From: Thalassia testudinum
Taxonomy: Eukaryota > Streptophyta > Magnoliopsida > Alismatales > Hydrocharitaceae
NCBI GenBank assembly: GCA_037157565.1
Contig: JAZHRO010000003.1
Span: forward strand, 72,046,501 to 72,110,500
DNA length: 64,000 nucleotides
Direction of reading: 5' to 3'
Both the position numbers and the translations under genes were made by a program. Within the stretch, counting starts at the first letter, position 1; the number at the start of each line of letters is the position of its first letter. A model generated the notes under the pieces. That model ran no database searches. It was not told where the DNA came from and saw only the letters and a program-made list of their open reading frames with translations. Shown here in pieces: positions 21,806 to 34,000 of the stretch.

Positions 21806-22950
21806 ATGGAGGGAAGCTGTTCCACAAGCAGGATTTCCGAGGGGCAGTCCACAACCCGTCCGCCATTCTTCGACAGGAGCAACTACCCCTACTGGAAGTT
21901 GCGGATGAAGACCTGGCTTCAAGCCTCCGACTTCACGATCTGGGCAAGATGCGAGACGCCATTTGAGATCCCAGAAAAACCCATGGGAGGCTACTCGCAG
22001 CTGCATATTCGAGAGCTTTCACTCAACGCAAAGGCAATGAATGCCCTGTATTGCGCGTTGAGTCCGAAAGAGTTCGAGAAAATCCAAGAGTGCACTATCG
22101 CCCACAAGATATGGAGGAAGTTAGAAGACACTCATGAAGAGATGAGCTCGGAGGAAGAAGAAGAAGAAAAAGAAGAAGAAACCGCTTGCTTTGGTTTCAT
22201 GGCCAGAGGAACCAATAGCGACAGTGAAAGCGGAAGTGACTCCGACGACGAGGTAAATCTCGATCTACAAGAAGCTTTTAATGAACTTTTTGAAGTTAGT
22301 AAATCACTAAAAAGAGAAAATAATAGCATTAAAAAGAATCTTAGTTTTCCTAGAAATGAAAATGATAGGTTAGAAAAATAACTCAAGGACATAGAAACTA
22401 GTCCTAAGGATAGTAACCTATTATTAAAAAATCATAACCTCATCAATGAAAATAATAAATTGATTGAAGAACATGATAGTTTAAAATTAGAAATTTCTGA
22501 CTTACAGACTAAGATACACACTATAGAAAAAGAAATTACATGTCTCAGGGAGAACTCCAACAAACTAATCAACAAAGTAGATGATTTATATAGCCCAAAG
22601 ATTGAGAACGGATCTCCATCAAGGAGACCGCTAACAGATCCGGATCCAAGCCCACGTGGATACCGAAGAAAGAATTTGAATCTTATTTTGTAGGGTTCAG
22701 GGATAATTACAACACAAAGGACTGGACCTACAAACTCAAAGCTGGTCAACTCAAGTTGGGAGAACCAAGGAGTAGACCAAGGAGGAGAATAAGAAGACCG
22801 ACGAGACGGAGAACAAATGATGGACCCGCCGCACGTCGACCAGCAGATTGGAGACTGGCGCCAATGCCCGGGCCTCCAAGCTACGGATGGGAGCCCCATC
22901 CGATGTGGCATCCACCACCACCATTTGGCCAATTTTATTGGCCATGGTAG
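21806..22950 (+). pseudogene. Copia gag-like protein remnant, F internal region 1
   Basis: From ATG 21806 the first ~110 residues match the N-terminal part of plant copia gag (FFDRSNYPYWKLRMKTWLQ; later IWRKLEDTHEE), which helps form the virus-like particle. An acidic EEEEE run, a Ser/Asp stretch and a coiled-coil rich in Leu, Asn and Lys follow. The C-terminus is basic and then Pro/Trp-rich, ending QFYWPW. There is no CCHC knuckle, protease, integrase or RT, so the element is non-autonomous. Breaks: TAA at 22379-22381 (also in copy 2) and a one-base deletion near 22630 that is private to this copy. Confidence 0.75.
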
Positions 22951-23263
22951 GTGAGGTAAAACCCTTTACCCTATCTTTTTATCAGTAGCATTTAGATAGG
23001 GGGAGTTAAAATTATTAGCTAATTGTCAATTTTTATGGTGGAGATATAAGGTAGCTAAATTTCCTTTAGAAAGGGGGCGAAAAATAATAGCTATCTTGTT
23101 GTTATAAAAAAAAAGGGGAGGACATTACCTTTGTTAAAAGAAACTCATAGAAGAGCATGTTTTAAGGGGGAGTTATAGGAAATGTAAAATCAATTAAACC
23201 TTTTTGATAATGTCAAAAAGGGGGAGGATTTTTTGCATTATTATCTATGGTTTTGTCATCATC

Positions 23264-23277
23264 AAAAAGGGGGAGAT
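23264..23277 (+). other. Polypurine tract of F, first internal region
   Basis: AAAAAGGGGGAGA lies directly before LTR F2. The second internal region has AAAACGGGGGAGA at 26537-26549. A similar AAAAAGGGGGAGG lies about 50 bases upstream in both. Confidence 0.8.
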
Positions 23278-25021
23278 TGTTGGTGCTAGAGCACCATGAT
23301 CATTTGTTTTGATGATAACAAAACACGTGTTATTTAACATTTGCAATTTGAGTCCTATATTTCTGGTCAATTGCAAATGTAGACATGCTTAAATGGAGTT
23401 CGAGCTCGCATTCAGGATGGATTGGAGGAGCTTGACGGAAAACAGAGGAGGTTCACGTGGAGTGACAGATTGAAGATAGAAGACAAGAAGAATAGGATAG
23501 ATTCTTTTTAGTACTTTCTTGTATCTCTTGTCTTTATTTTCTTGCTCTTTTTATTTTTCTTAGAATATTATGTTAAAGAGCCTCAAAGTACCCTAACAGT
23601 AGTCCTAGGAACACCTGCACAACCCTAGGATACTAAGGTTTTCTGTAGAACACTTAGAAAACCAATATAGCGTTCAAACAGCACTTCCAGAGGTCTAATT
23701 CTAAAATCAGACGTCTGATAAAGTATTTTAAGACGTCTGACTGTTGTTTCAGACGTCTGATATCTATTAGGCTGGACATTGCTAGTTCTGTCTGATGAAA
23801 TCAGACATCCAAACCTTATATCAGACGTCTTAGGAGACGTCTGATGGACTTGCCAGACGTCCAGATAGTGGACCGTTGGCTAGCTTAGCAGGCACTCAAG
23901 ATTATGACCGTTAGAGCCGTATCAGACGTCCTTAGGCCTTTCCAGACGTCTGATAAATGACCGTTTTGCCTCGGCTAACCCAAAATCTCTTCTCAGAGAT
24001 TTTCTAGTCGTTGCAACGTTTGGAAAATCCATTCCCACAGTAAAAGTAGGTTTCCAGACGTCCAAACATAGTGCTAGACGTCCTATATGTCGTCTGATTG
24101 ACTTGCGCAAAAACCCTGTTTAGATCTGATCTAAGTTAGGAGGAGACCCGCCCAAAATCAGACATCTGACCTTGAAATCAGACATCTTGAAGTGGCCTTC
24201 CAGACATCTGATGCCAGAGTTAGACGTCTGATTACCCTGTCAAGCGCAGCCATTATCCTGATTTCGGCCTGATTCTCTTGGGCTTTGTTCCCAACGGCTA
24301 TGGAAGCTTTTCTAAGCCTTCTAAAGCCTTCCTAAGGCCTCTATAAATAGAAGGGAGCCTTTACACACCTATATACGTATATATATACACCTAGAGAGAC
24401 CAAGATATACAAGAAACACTTTGTAATACACTTTCCACTCTCTTGTGTCCTAGCTACCACATGCTCTCCAAGCTCATGTTCCATTCTCCTGAGAGCATCA
24501 AGCTGTTGCGCACCCGCTCTCCCGCCGTTGTTCACGAGAGCGAAGTTGCGCCGTCGTGTGGCTCACGCACCGCGTCATCAACTCGACTCACTCCTTGCAA
24601 AGGGGAGTTTCCTATTTCCTAGAGAAGCTAGGTTCGTAATTATTTTGTTGGCTCTATAGGATTGTTGTTTGTTTTATCTTTGTTATTTAGTTGCGTATTC
24701 GCTTTGCGAATTCCCGTCTCCTTCGTGGGACAAAATCCTCCTCGTGGAGAGAAGGGGTTGAGGAATGCTACCCTCGTACTTGTAGCGTGATTGTAATTGA
24801 GGTTGAATCACCCTCCTTTAAAGTGATTCGGTTAGTGGATTTGATCAACTAGGTTGACCGGAAAATCCTAACTTGAGAGGGTTAGGTGGTGGTTTTCACC
24901 CGATTTGGGTTTCCACCTAAAAATAATTGTGTACATTGTGTGATCGGTTTTCTTTGGTGAGATTGCTTTATATTTTATTTCCGCATTTATTACGTCACCA
25001 CTCTTCGAAGGGAAAACTACA
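23278..25021 (+). repeat. LTR F2 (shared middle LTR)
   Basis: It closes the first unit and opens the second. TATAAATA is at 24342-24349, and the GACGTC array is at 23690-24235. Same start and end as F1. Confidence 0.93.
24342..24349 (+). promoter_or_regulatory. TATA box of LTR F2
   Basis: TATAAATA stands downstream of the GACGTC array and just before an AT microsatellite. F3 has the same at 27582-27589; F1 is mutated. Confidence 0.65.
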
Positions 25022-25023
25022 TT

Positions 25024-25035
25024 TGGTATCAGAGC
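25024..25035 (+). other. Primer-binding site of F, second internal region (tRNA-iMet)
   Basis: TGGTATCAGAGC is the usual plant copia primer site, complementary to the 3' end of initiator tRNA-Met. It lies 2 bases after the LTR end. Confidence 0.9.
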
Positions 25036-25075
25036 AGGTTCTTACAAGATCGGAGTAACACCTGGCAAGAAGATC

Positions 25076-26218
25076 ATGGAGGGAAGCTGTTCCACAAGTA
25101 GGATTTCCGAGGGGCAGTCTACAACCCATCCGCCGTTCTTCGACGGGAGCAACTACCCCTACTGGAAGTTGCGGATGAAGATCTGGCTTCAAGCCACCGA
25201 CTTCACGATCTGGGCCAGATGCGAGACGCCATTTGAGATCCCAGAAAAACCCACGGGAGGCTACTCGCAGCTGCATATTCAAGAGCTTTCACTCAACGCA
25301 AAGGCAATGAATGCCCTATATTGCGCGTTGAGTCCGAAAGAGTTCGAGAAAATCCAAGAGTGCACTACCGCCCATGAGATATGGAGGAAGTTAGAAGACA
25401 CTCATGAAGAGATGAGCTCGTAGGAAGAAGAAGAAGAAAAAGAAGAAGAAACCGCTTGCTTTGGTTTCATGGCCAGAGGAACCAATAGCGACAGTGAAAG
25501 CGGAAGAGACTCTGACGACGAGGTAAATCTAGATCTACAAGAAGCTTTTAATGAACTTTTTGAAGTTAGTAAATCACTAAAAAGAGAAAATAATAGCATT
25601 AAAAAGAATCTTAGTTTTCTTAGAAATGAAAATGATAGGTTAGAAAAATAACTTAAGGACATAGAAACTAGTCCTAAGGATAATAACCTATTATTAGAAA
25701 ATCATAACCTCATCAATGAAAATAATAAATTGATTGAAGAAAATGATAGTTTAAAATTAGAAATTTATGACTTACAGACTAAGATGCACAATATAGAAAA
25801 AGAAGTTGCATGTCTTAGGGAAAACTCTAACAAACTAATCAACAAAGTAGATGATTTATATAGCCCTAAGATTGAGAAAGGATCTCCATCAAGGAGACTC
25901 GCTAACAGATCCGGATCCAAGACCACTTGGATACCGAAGAAAGAATTAGAATCTTGTTTTGTAGGGTTTAGGGATAATTATAAAACAAAGGACTGGACCT
26001 ACAAACTCAAAGCTGGTCAACTCAAGTTGGGAGAACCAAGGAGTAGACCAAGGAGGAGAACAAAAAGACCGACGAGACGGTGAACAAACGACGGACCCGC
26101 CGCACGTCGACCACCAGATTGGAGACCGGCGCCAATGCCCGGGCCTCCAAGCTACGGATGGGAGCCCCATCCGATGTGGCATCCACCACCACCCTTTGGG
26201 CCATTTTATTGGCCATGG
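25076..26218 (+). pseudogene. Copia gag-like protein remnant, F internal region 2
   Basis: It has the same organisation as the copy at 21806: gag N-terminal part, acidic run, coiled coil, basic and Pro/Trp-rich tail. It shares the TAA at 25649-25651. It has two private stops, TAG at 25421-25423 in the acidic run and TGA near 26082, but lacks the one-base deletion of copy 1. The mixture of shared and private lesions dates the first stop before duplication and the rest after it. Confidence 0.75.
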
Positions 26219-26549
26219 TAGGTGAGGTAAAACCCTTTACCCTATCTTTTTATCAGTAGCATTTAGATAGGGGGAGTTAAAATTTATGAGCTAATTGTCA
26301 ATTTTTGAGGGGGAGATATAAGGTAGCTAAATTTCCTTTAGAAAGGGGGAGAAAAATAATAGCTATCTTGTTGTTATAAGAAAAAAAGGGAGGACATTAC
26401 CTTTGTTAAAAGAAACTCGTAGAAGAGCACATTTTAAGGGGGAGTTATAGGAAATGTAAAATCAATTAAACCTTTTTGATAATGTCAAAAAGGGGGAGGA
26501 TTTTTTGCATTATTATCTATGGTTTTGTCATCATCAAAACGGGGGAGAT

Positions 26550-28261
26550 TGTTGGTGCTTGAGCACCACGATCATTTCTTTTAATGATAACAAAACACGT
26601 GTTATTTAACATTTGCAATTTGAGTCCTAGATTTCTGGTCAATTGCAAATGTAGACGTGCTTAAACGGAGTTCGAGCTCGCATCCAGGAAAGATTGGAGG
26701 AGCTTGACGGAAAACAGAGGAGGTTCGCGTGGAGCGACAGATTGAAGATAGAAGACAAGAAGAATAGGATAGATTCTTTTTAATCCTTTCTTGTATCTCT
26801 TGTCTTTATTTTCTTGCTCTTTTTATTTTTCTTAGAATATTATGTTAAAGAGCCTCAAGGTACCCTAACAGTAGTCCTAGGAACACCTGCACAACCCTAG
26901 GATACTAAGGTTTTCTGTAGAACACTTAGAAAACCAATATAGGGTTCAAACAGCACTTCCAGACGTCTAATTCTAAAATCAGACGTTTGATAAAGTATTT
27001 TAAGACATCTGACTATTGTTTCAGACGTCTGATATCTGTTAGGCTAGACATTGCTAGTTCTGTCTAATGAAATCAGACGTCCAGACCTTATACCAGACGT
27101 CCAGATAGTGGACCGTTGGCTAGCTTAGCAGGCACTCAAGATTATGACCGTTAGAGCCTTATCAGACGTCCTTAGGCCTTTCCAGACGTCTGATAAATGA
27201 CTGTTTTGCCTCGGCTGGCCCAAAATCTCTTCTCAGAGATTTTCTAGCCGTTGCAACATTTGGAAAATCCATTCCCACAGTAAAAGTAGGTTTCCAGACG
27301 TCCAGACATATTGCCAGACGTCCTATATGTCGTCTGATGGACTTGAGCAAAAACCCTGTTTAGATCTGATCCAAGTTAGGAAGAGACCCGCCCAAAATCA
27401 GACATCTGACCTTGAAATCAGACGTCTTAAAGTGGCCTTCCAGACATCTGATGCCAGAGTTAGACGTCTGATTACCCTGTCAAGCACAATCATTATCCTG
27501 ATTTCGGCCTGATTCTCTTGGGCTTTGTTCCCAACAGCTATGGAAGCTTTTCTAAGCCTTCTAAAGCCTTCCTAAGGCCTCTATAAATAGAAGGGAGCCT
27601 TTACACACCTATATACATATATATATACACCTAGAGAGAACAAGATACACAAGAAACACTTTGTAATACACTTTCCACTCTCTTGTGTCCTAGCTAGCTC
27701 TTGCTCTCCAAGCTCACGTTCCATTCTCTTGAGAGCATCAAACTGTTACGCACCCGCTCTCCTGCCATTGTTCACGAGAGCGAAGTTGCACCATCGCGTG
27801 GCTCACGCATCGTGTCATCAACTCGACGCACTCCTTTCAAAGGGGAGTTTCCTATTTCCTATAGAAGCTAGGTTCATAATTATTTTTTTGGCTCTATAGG
27901 ATTGTTGTTTATTTTTTCTTTGTTATTTAGTTGGGTATTCGCTTTGCGAATTCCCGTCTCCTTCGTGGGACAAAATCCTTCTAGTGGAGAGAAGGGGTTG
28001 AGGAACGCTACCCTCGTACTTGTAGCGTGGTTGTAATTGAGGTTGAATCACCCTCGTTTAAAGTGATTCGGTTAGTGGATTTGATCAACTAGGTTGATCG
28101 AAAAATCCTAACTCGAGAGGGTTAGGTGGTGGTTTTCACCCGATTTGGGTTTCCACCTAAAAACAATTGTGTATATTGTGTGATTGGTTTTCTTTGGTGA
28201 GATTGCTTTATATTTTATTTCCACGTTTATTACGTCACCCCTCTTCGAAGGGAAAACTACA
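26550..28261 (+). repeat. LTR F3
   Basis: This is the last LTR of the array. TATAAATA is at 27582-27589. Compared with F1 and F2 it lacks about 32 bases between two CAGACGTC words near 27092-27104. It is followed by the second GGAGT. Confidence 0.93.
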
Positions 28262-28937
28262 GGAGTGACCTGTTTGTAAGAGTGGCGAGGAAGTTATTGG
28301 GGTCTGTGCAATGATTTTCAAAAGATAGGGGCAAAAATGTAATTGGGTGTACTATTTTGCAAAGTAGGTCAAGATGACCTTCCTTTAGGTCCAAATTTTG
28401 GTATAAAACTAATTTGGACCTAAGGAATTCAGTGGTGAAGTTGGATTTTAGGTTTGACCATGTTTGACTAGACATTTTGCACGAAAACACAAATTAGGTC
28501 AGTTAATGAGCTAGGACACCAATCTTGGTCAAAACAGGTTCCAAAGGCGAATTTGAAGGTTCTAAACCCTTGGGGATATTTTTCCATGAATTTTAGAGGG
28601 TTAACTTGATTTTTATCTTGGCCAAAACCTTGTTGAATTAAGCGGGTCTATTTTTGGGTTAAAGAATGTCATTTAATTCTTGGATTGCACAATAACCCAT
28701 TTCTGATTGAACCAACCCACTTTTTATCTTATTCAGACTATTTATCCTATGTTTTGCCTCTGAGAAATCCTATTTATGTACTGCAATGGTAAATTTACAG
28801 TTTTAACCTTTGTTTCATGTTTTCTTCTTAGAAAATTAATTCCTTGAATTAAGTCCTTCTCTAGGTTATGTAGGAGCTCTTATTCTATTTCGTAAGTCAA
28901 ACTGGGCTAGTTAGGGCTCATGATGAGGCTCTCATCT
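28262..28937 (-). repeat. 5' LTR of element A, 5' segment (right copy, after F)
   Basis: GGAGT (28262-28266) is the second target copy; the LTR proper resumes with GACCTGTTTGTAAGAGTGGCG, matching the left LTR from about 12455. It ends GGCTCTCATCT, with the last base changed from A to T relative to 13129. Confidence 0.88.
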
Positions 28938-28942
28938 ATTGC

Positions 28943-29177
28943 GCTTGTGTTGGGATAGGCATCCTAGGAGGCAACACTTGCTTCGGGAACGACCTCTGGT
29001 GCTTTCTGATATTAATCCTACGCTGAGGGTGGTTCGACGTCGTCAGTCAGGGGTGGGTTGTTGAGAGTAGGGAGGGTGGTGTGGAGGCCATTAAGGGGAT
29101 AGTTGAGAGAGGGGAGCAAGGGACAAGGGGTTGTTGAATGGAAGGGTAGATAGAATTGATGTCAAGGGGGTGGCAGG
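28943..29177. other. Unassigned 235-base segment between elements A and B2
   Basis: It is relatively GC-rich and purine-rich on the plus strand. I see no LTR, PBS or convincing ORF. It should be the continuation of the pre-insertion DNA left of 10302, since A inserted between them. Confidence 0.4.
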
Positions 29178-31065
29178 TGACGTGTACACATCTAATTGGC
29201 CTAAAAAGCCTATTTGTGCATGTTCGTAGGTCCGTAGAAACATCATGCATTATAAATATTGCATAACATGCATCATCATGCATTTAGATTAGTTTGTACA
29301 AATTATAGGTTAATTTATCCTTTTTGTGGCGATGGAATGGGGCAATATCATTTCAAGGCCTCAGATTGAAGATCCAACTGTACGGATCTGATTAGGGTGA
29401 CAATTGAAGTTCAACGGCTTTGAGATTGCCCTGATCAACTCCATAGCATCAGATGCAATCCGAGAAAGATCAGAGGAGAAGGGGAAGGTGGTGTAAAATC
29501 CAAACTTCAGACAAAAAATCCAACCGCCTGGATGGGTTTGGATCGTCGATCGCTACCCAACGGCACAAAAATCGACCCAATCCGACATCTGTGGCACATC
29601 TACAAGTCAAAGAAGATGGACGGCCACGATGGCGCCATGTGGCACCATTACAGCTGCCTAACATCCCTAGTAGCATCTCCTCTTCATATTATAATCAATC
29701 CCAAGCATTGGATCTCGATCCAATAGCTGAGATTCACTCAAGGTCATGCCTCATTTTCGTCTGCAGTTAAACACTAACACATCCCAGCCATTGTATCTTC
29801 ATCCAACGGCCGAGGGCGCTTAAGCATTAAATCATAGACATGACCAAAGAAGCCCCATAGCGTAGAGGGTAGGGTGCTACACCATCCAAAGTCACGCAAT
29901 CGAGCCTCCACTCCGTGCTTCCTCCTCACATGCGAAGATCGAAATTCGACCGTCTGATCAAGCACCAATGGCTCTGATCAACGAATCGGATGGACGGCTG
30001 ATTGGGCTCCCGATCTCATGCTCGATCACCCGTGGTGGAGGCATGACTTGGAAAAGGTGCACGAATGTGAGTTTTTAGCCGCTGATGCTTGATCGAACAG
30101 TGGGAAGAGGGGCTACATCGCTTATTAACGTGCGAAGAGGAAGCGACAACAGCGTAATCGTGGCCATCTGATCTTGATCGAACGGTCGAGATTGTGTGAA
30201 ACCACTTAACGCAAGAAGGTTGAGAGGCGTCGACGTGGTCTCTTCTAAGTGCTCCAATCTCCATCGCACGACCAACATTGCACACACGACTTTAGCAATG
30301 CTCGCCTACAGTGACATTTATATCCGTCACTAAAGACCCCATCATTAATTTCTAAGCCTTAAAAGACACTTTTGTCGTCAATTTGCACACCTATAAAAGG
30401 GGCACCCCTACCACTCATTTTACCTTCCATTCTCTTCGTCTCTCACCTCCTCCAAAGCTTTATGAGCTGGTCCTATACTCGGGATGTTCCATTAGAGCTA
30501 GAGCAAAATAATTTTTCCATCTGCTCACCCCCTTCATGGAGCATCCAACGGTTGTCTTCTTATAGTTGTTTAGGAAGAGGATCCCACTAGGACATCGCCT
30601 TGCTTCGTTCTTCATCCTCCAGTTCCGTTCTCCCTCATCTGACATCTCATCCCCATCGTGCGAGCGCTCTGTCAACGCAGTTCATCCTATAAGCAGCCGT
30701 CAAGGAGGATTTTCTCATCCCTCTCTTTTTATCACTTTCTGGTGTAGCACGTAGATGTAATGGACATGATTATATCATTAGGAAACATTTGTTTGTTCTC
30801 TTCCTATTTTCGATTTATTTGAATTATTCTATCTCACTCTTCTATTAATTATTCTTTAAGTAGAATAGCTATGGTAGATTAATTTCGACCAGCTAATCTG
30901 CTTTCCTGACAATATTTCCTACGTGATTTTAAATCAAACGTTCGGCTCCCCATGTTTGACTTGGGACTCACTTTGAGTTTTGGTAAAATTATCTGGTTAA
31001 TGGATTTTTTCGCGACTACAATGATAGGTTTTCAAACTCAAACTTAGTGTATGAAATACCATTCA
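29178..31065 (+). repeat. LTR B2 (complete copy)
   Basis: It begins TGACGTGTACAC and ends ATACCATTCA before TCATTTTGGTGC. TATAAAAG is at 30392-30399. It carries an A-box-like TAGCGTAGAGGG at 29858-29869 with a weak B-box-like TCGAGCC at 29900-29906. The CCGTCACTAAAG word occurs at about 30328. Confidence 0.85.
30392..30399 (+). promoter_or_regulatory. TATA box of LTR B2
   Basis: TATAAAAG followed by a C/T-rich stretch. The partial copy has TATGAAAAG at the same place (about 31520), probably inactive. Confidence 0.6.
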
Positions 31066-31077
31066 TCATTTTGGTGC

Positions 31078-34000
31078 GCAAAGAATGAAATTTGACCATC
31101 TGATCAAGCGCCAACAGGTTTGATCAACTAATCGGATGGATGCGTGATTGGGCTCCCGATCTCATGCCTGATTAATTGCGCTAAAGAAACGAGTTGCAAA
31201 GGCATGCGACCATGAGTTTTTAGTTGTTGATGTTTGATCGAATGGCAGGAAGAGAGGCTACGTCACCACTTAATGTGCGAAGAGGAAGCGGTAGTGGCGC
31301 GATCATGGCTGTCTGATCTTGATCGGATGGTCGAGATTACGCTAAATCGCTTAACGCATGATGGCTGAAAGGCATCAAAGTGGCTGCTTATAAGTGCTCT
31401 GATCTCCATCGCGTAGCCTCAGCAATGGTCGCATATAGTGACATTTATATCTGTCGCTAAAGACCCCAGCACTAATTCCAAGCCTTAAAAGACCCTTTTG
31501 CTCTTAATTTGTACACCTATGAAAAGGGCACTCCTACCACTCATTTCACCATCGCTTCTCTTGTACTCTCACCTCCTTCAAGGCTCTACAAGCTAGTCCT
31601 ATACCCATGGTTCTCCATGTTGTATGTGAACTAGGGAGGTTTAAGGATATGGTCATTGTAGTACACTCCTAAATCCCACAACGAACACTTAAATTTGTAT
31701 ACTCAAAATCTAATTAGAGTCAGAGGTCGTTCATAGGGAGCAAATATAGAATTCACGTACTAATCTCTATTTAGAATAAATGAGCACATTAAATTGAGCA
31801 TCAGATAGAAGATATTCAATGAATAAATTGGTCAGAATAGCAGTCAAACATAGATCAAGGTATCTCATGAAATAACATGGGAGGAAAATGTAATTTATCT
31901 AAAAGTGGTGATCTAGATCACCATTTTTATCCTTCTAATTAACCATATACCCAAGTATGAAATTATTTAAATTTCTAGGTAGTATTATGAATCAATTATT
32001 CTAAATCAACTTACATACTTAAATGTTCCCACAGCACTAGCAGAATCAACCTCAAAGACTTAGTAGAAGCTAATGCAAGTAACATAATAGAAGGTAATGG
32101 CCTCTAACGATCTTCTCTTCCTCAAGTCTTCTCAAGCACATCACAAGGCCAACTCTCCTCAAGCCTTCACAATCACAGGGCCAACTCTCTCAAAGGCTAA
32201 GTATAAGCCTCTTCCTTTAGCACATGTCCAAGGTATTTTAAGATGAAGCAAAACTCTCGCCCCTCCTCTCACAAATCCTATTCTCTTTCTCTGTTAGAAT
32301 CGGGATGAATTGGGTTATACAGGCTGGTAAACGGGCCATGAACAGTAGCCAAACCTGCATACGTGGATTGCGGGCAAGGCGTGCTTGGATATGTGCAAGG
32401 GGGACTTGACACCCCAATGTCCTGGGAGGGAAGCAGCAATCACAAATTCAATTTACATCCAGTCACGAGCCCCTCAACTAACGATGTGGGACTATTGTCC
32501 CTACCTTCCTTGCTCACGGCTTCAACTACAAATCCACTTCAATTGATGTTGCCACAGTAGTTGGTGTCTTCAATTGCAGTTGCAAGCATGCTCTTGGAGC
32601 GAATCCGCAACACTTGGTCGTGGTAGCAAGGTCGTAGTAGGTTGGATCAAGGCGATCAGAGGTGGAGATGCTGAAAGTGATGGCGAGACTTGAAAAGTTG
32701 AACACGGGCTCAAAAGCCCCAATTATAGAGCTCAGGAGGATCGCCGGAGGATGACGAAGGTAGTGGCAGTGTCCATATGGTGTGTCAGTTCGTGTGGTGG
32801 TTTGGCGGAGTCGAGGAGGTGGTGCGGAGATGGGTTGGTTTGGTGGGAGTTTTGGATGGGTGGAATGTGAAATAGGAAGAGGGGTTTTGGTCATGGAGGT
32901 ACGATGTAAGTTTTGGGAGTGTTGGTGAGTGATTTGGTGCTGTGTGGAGTGCGGAAGGTCATGCCAGACGTGGGGAGACGGTGGTGTTGAGGGCTTGTCG
33001 ACAGTCGAAATAGGAGAGGAAGGAATTGAACCTATTCTAGAGAGGGAGAGTTAGAAGTTGAGTTGACTAATGGACAATGGGAAAGGTGGTCTACGCCAGC
33101 TTTGATTGGTCGGCATCAGAAAGGACGAACTCTTCGATTGTAAAGGCGACGACGACGAGGGGGTCTGGGAGCTCCTACAGTGGCTGGCAAGGAGCAAAGG
33201 AAGGTGAGGAAAATGATCCCACTACCTATGGTATGTGCCAGCGGACGAGGAAGTCAGAGGAAGGGATGTTGTTGGAGCTACGGTGGAGGTGGTCAGAGGG
33301 AGGGATTTGTTGAAGAGATGTGGCCAAACCAAGCAAAGGAATATGGCCTCACTATGGGGGACCTTTTATAGAGCTTAGGGCAAGCTTTAGGCAAGGAAAC
33401 AAACTTGAGAAGCTTGAAATTTTAGGGAAGAAGATCCCTGATCTTGAGGAGTTTGCACGAGCTCTATGGATCAAATCAAGGTCCAAGATGTGATTTAGAT
33501 GATTGAGGACTTCCTCAAAATCATTCCTTCCAATTTTGGGAGGAATTGGTCGAGAAATCAGAGAGAAATCCTAGATTGAAGGATGGTGCGTTAGGTTCAC
33601 ACTGCTAACGGCGGAATGGGGCTTTTCGTGAAGAAGATGACAAACTTAGGGGGCCAAATGCAAGGAATTTGAAAAGTTAGGGGCGTACATGTGAAGAATA
33701 GAGTTTAAATAGACTAAAATGCAAACTAGGTCAAGATGAACTCTGATTGGGCCCAAATTTTGGTACCAACCTAATTTGTACCCAAGGAATTTGATGGTGA
33801 AGTTAGATTTTAGTTTTGACCAAGTTTGGCTAGGAAATTTGCACAAAAACCCAAATTAGGGTAAAAATCTAATTATGACTCTACTTGAGGTCAGATAGGA
33901 TTAGATGGCCGAACCAAGGGTATAAAAACTATAGGAATATTTTTCTATGAATTTTAAGAGGATTAGATGAATTTTATCCTGAATAGATCTCTTTATATTA

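Larger units (their letters stand above)
20016..28261 (+). mobile_element. Tandem copia-type array F: LTR-internal-LTR-internal-LTR
   Basis: Three LTRs (20016-21751, 23278-25021, 26550-28261) alternate with two internal regions of about 1.53 kb. The whole block is flanked by the perfect 5-base duplication GGAGT (20011-20015 and 28262-28266), so it entered as one insertion. Each LTR starts TGTTGGTGCT and ends ACTACA. Each internal region starts with a tRNA-iMet primer site and ends with an AAAGGGGGAGA-type polypurine tract (broken by a C in the second). Only a gag-like ORF is present. The likely origin is unequal recombination between LTRs after insertion of a single element. Confidence 0.93.
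10307..28937 (-). mobile_element. Athila-like non-autonomous element A, full length, minus strand, split by copia array F
   Basis: Two LTRs of about 2.8 kb (10307-13129, and 17859-20015 plus 28267-28937) flank a 4.7-kb interior. On the minus strand the primer site TGGTGCCGTTGCCGGGG lies at 17855-17839, complementary to the 3' end of plant tRNA-Asp with one transition. The polypurine tract TAGGCATGGGGGTA lies at 13143-13130. Flanks GTTGC (10302-10306) and ATTGC (28938-28942) are a target-site duplication with one substitution. The interior codes for an unfamiliar protein and an acidic protein but has no pol, so it must use enzymes from a relative. Element F sits in its 5' LTR. Confidence 0.9.
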
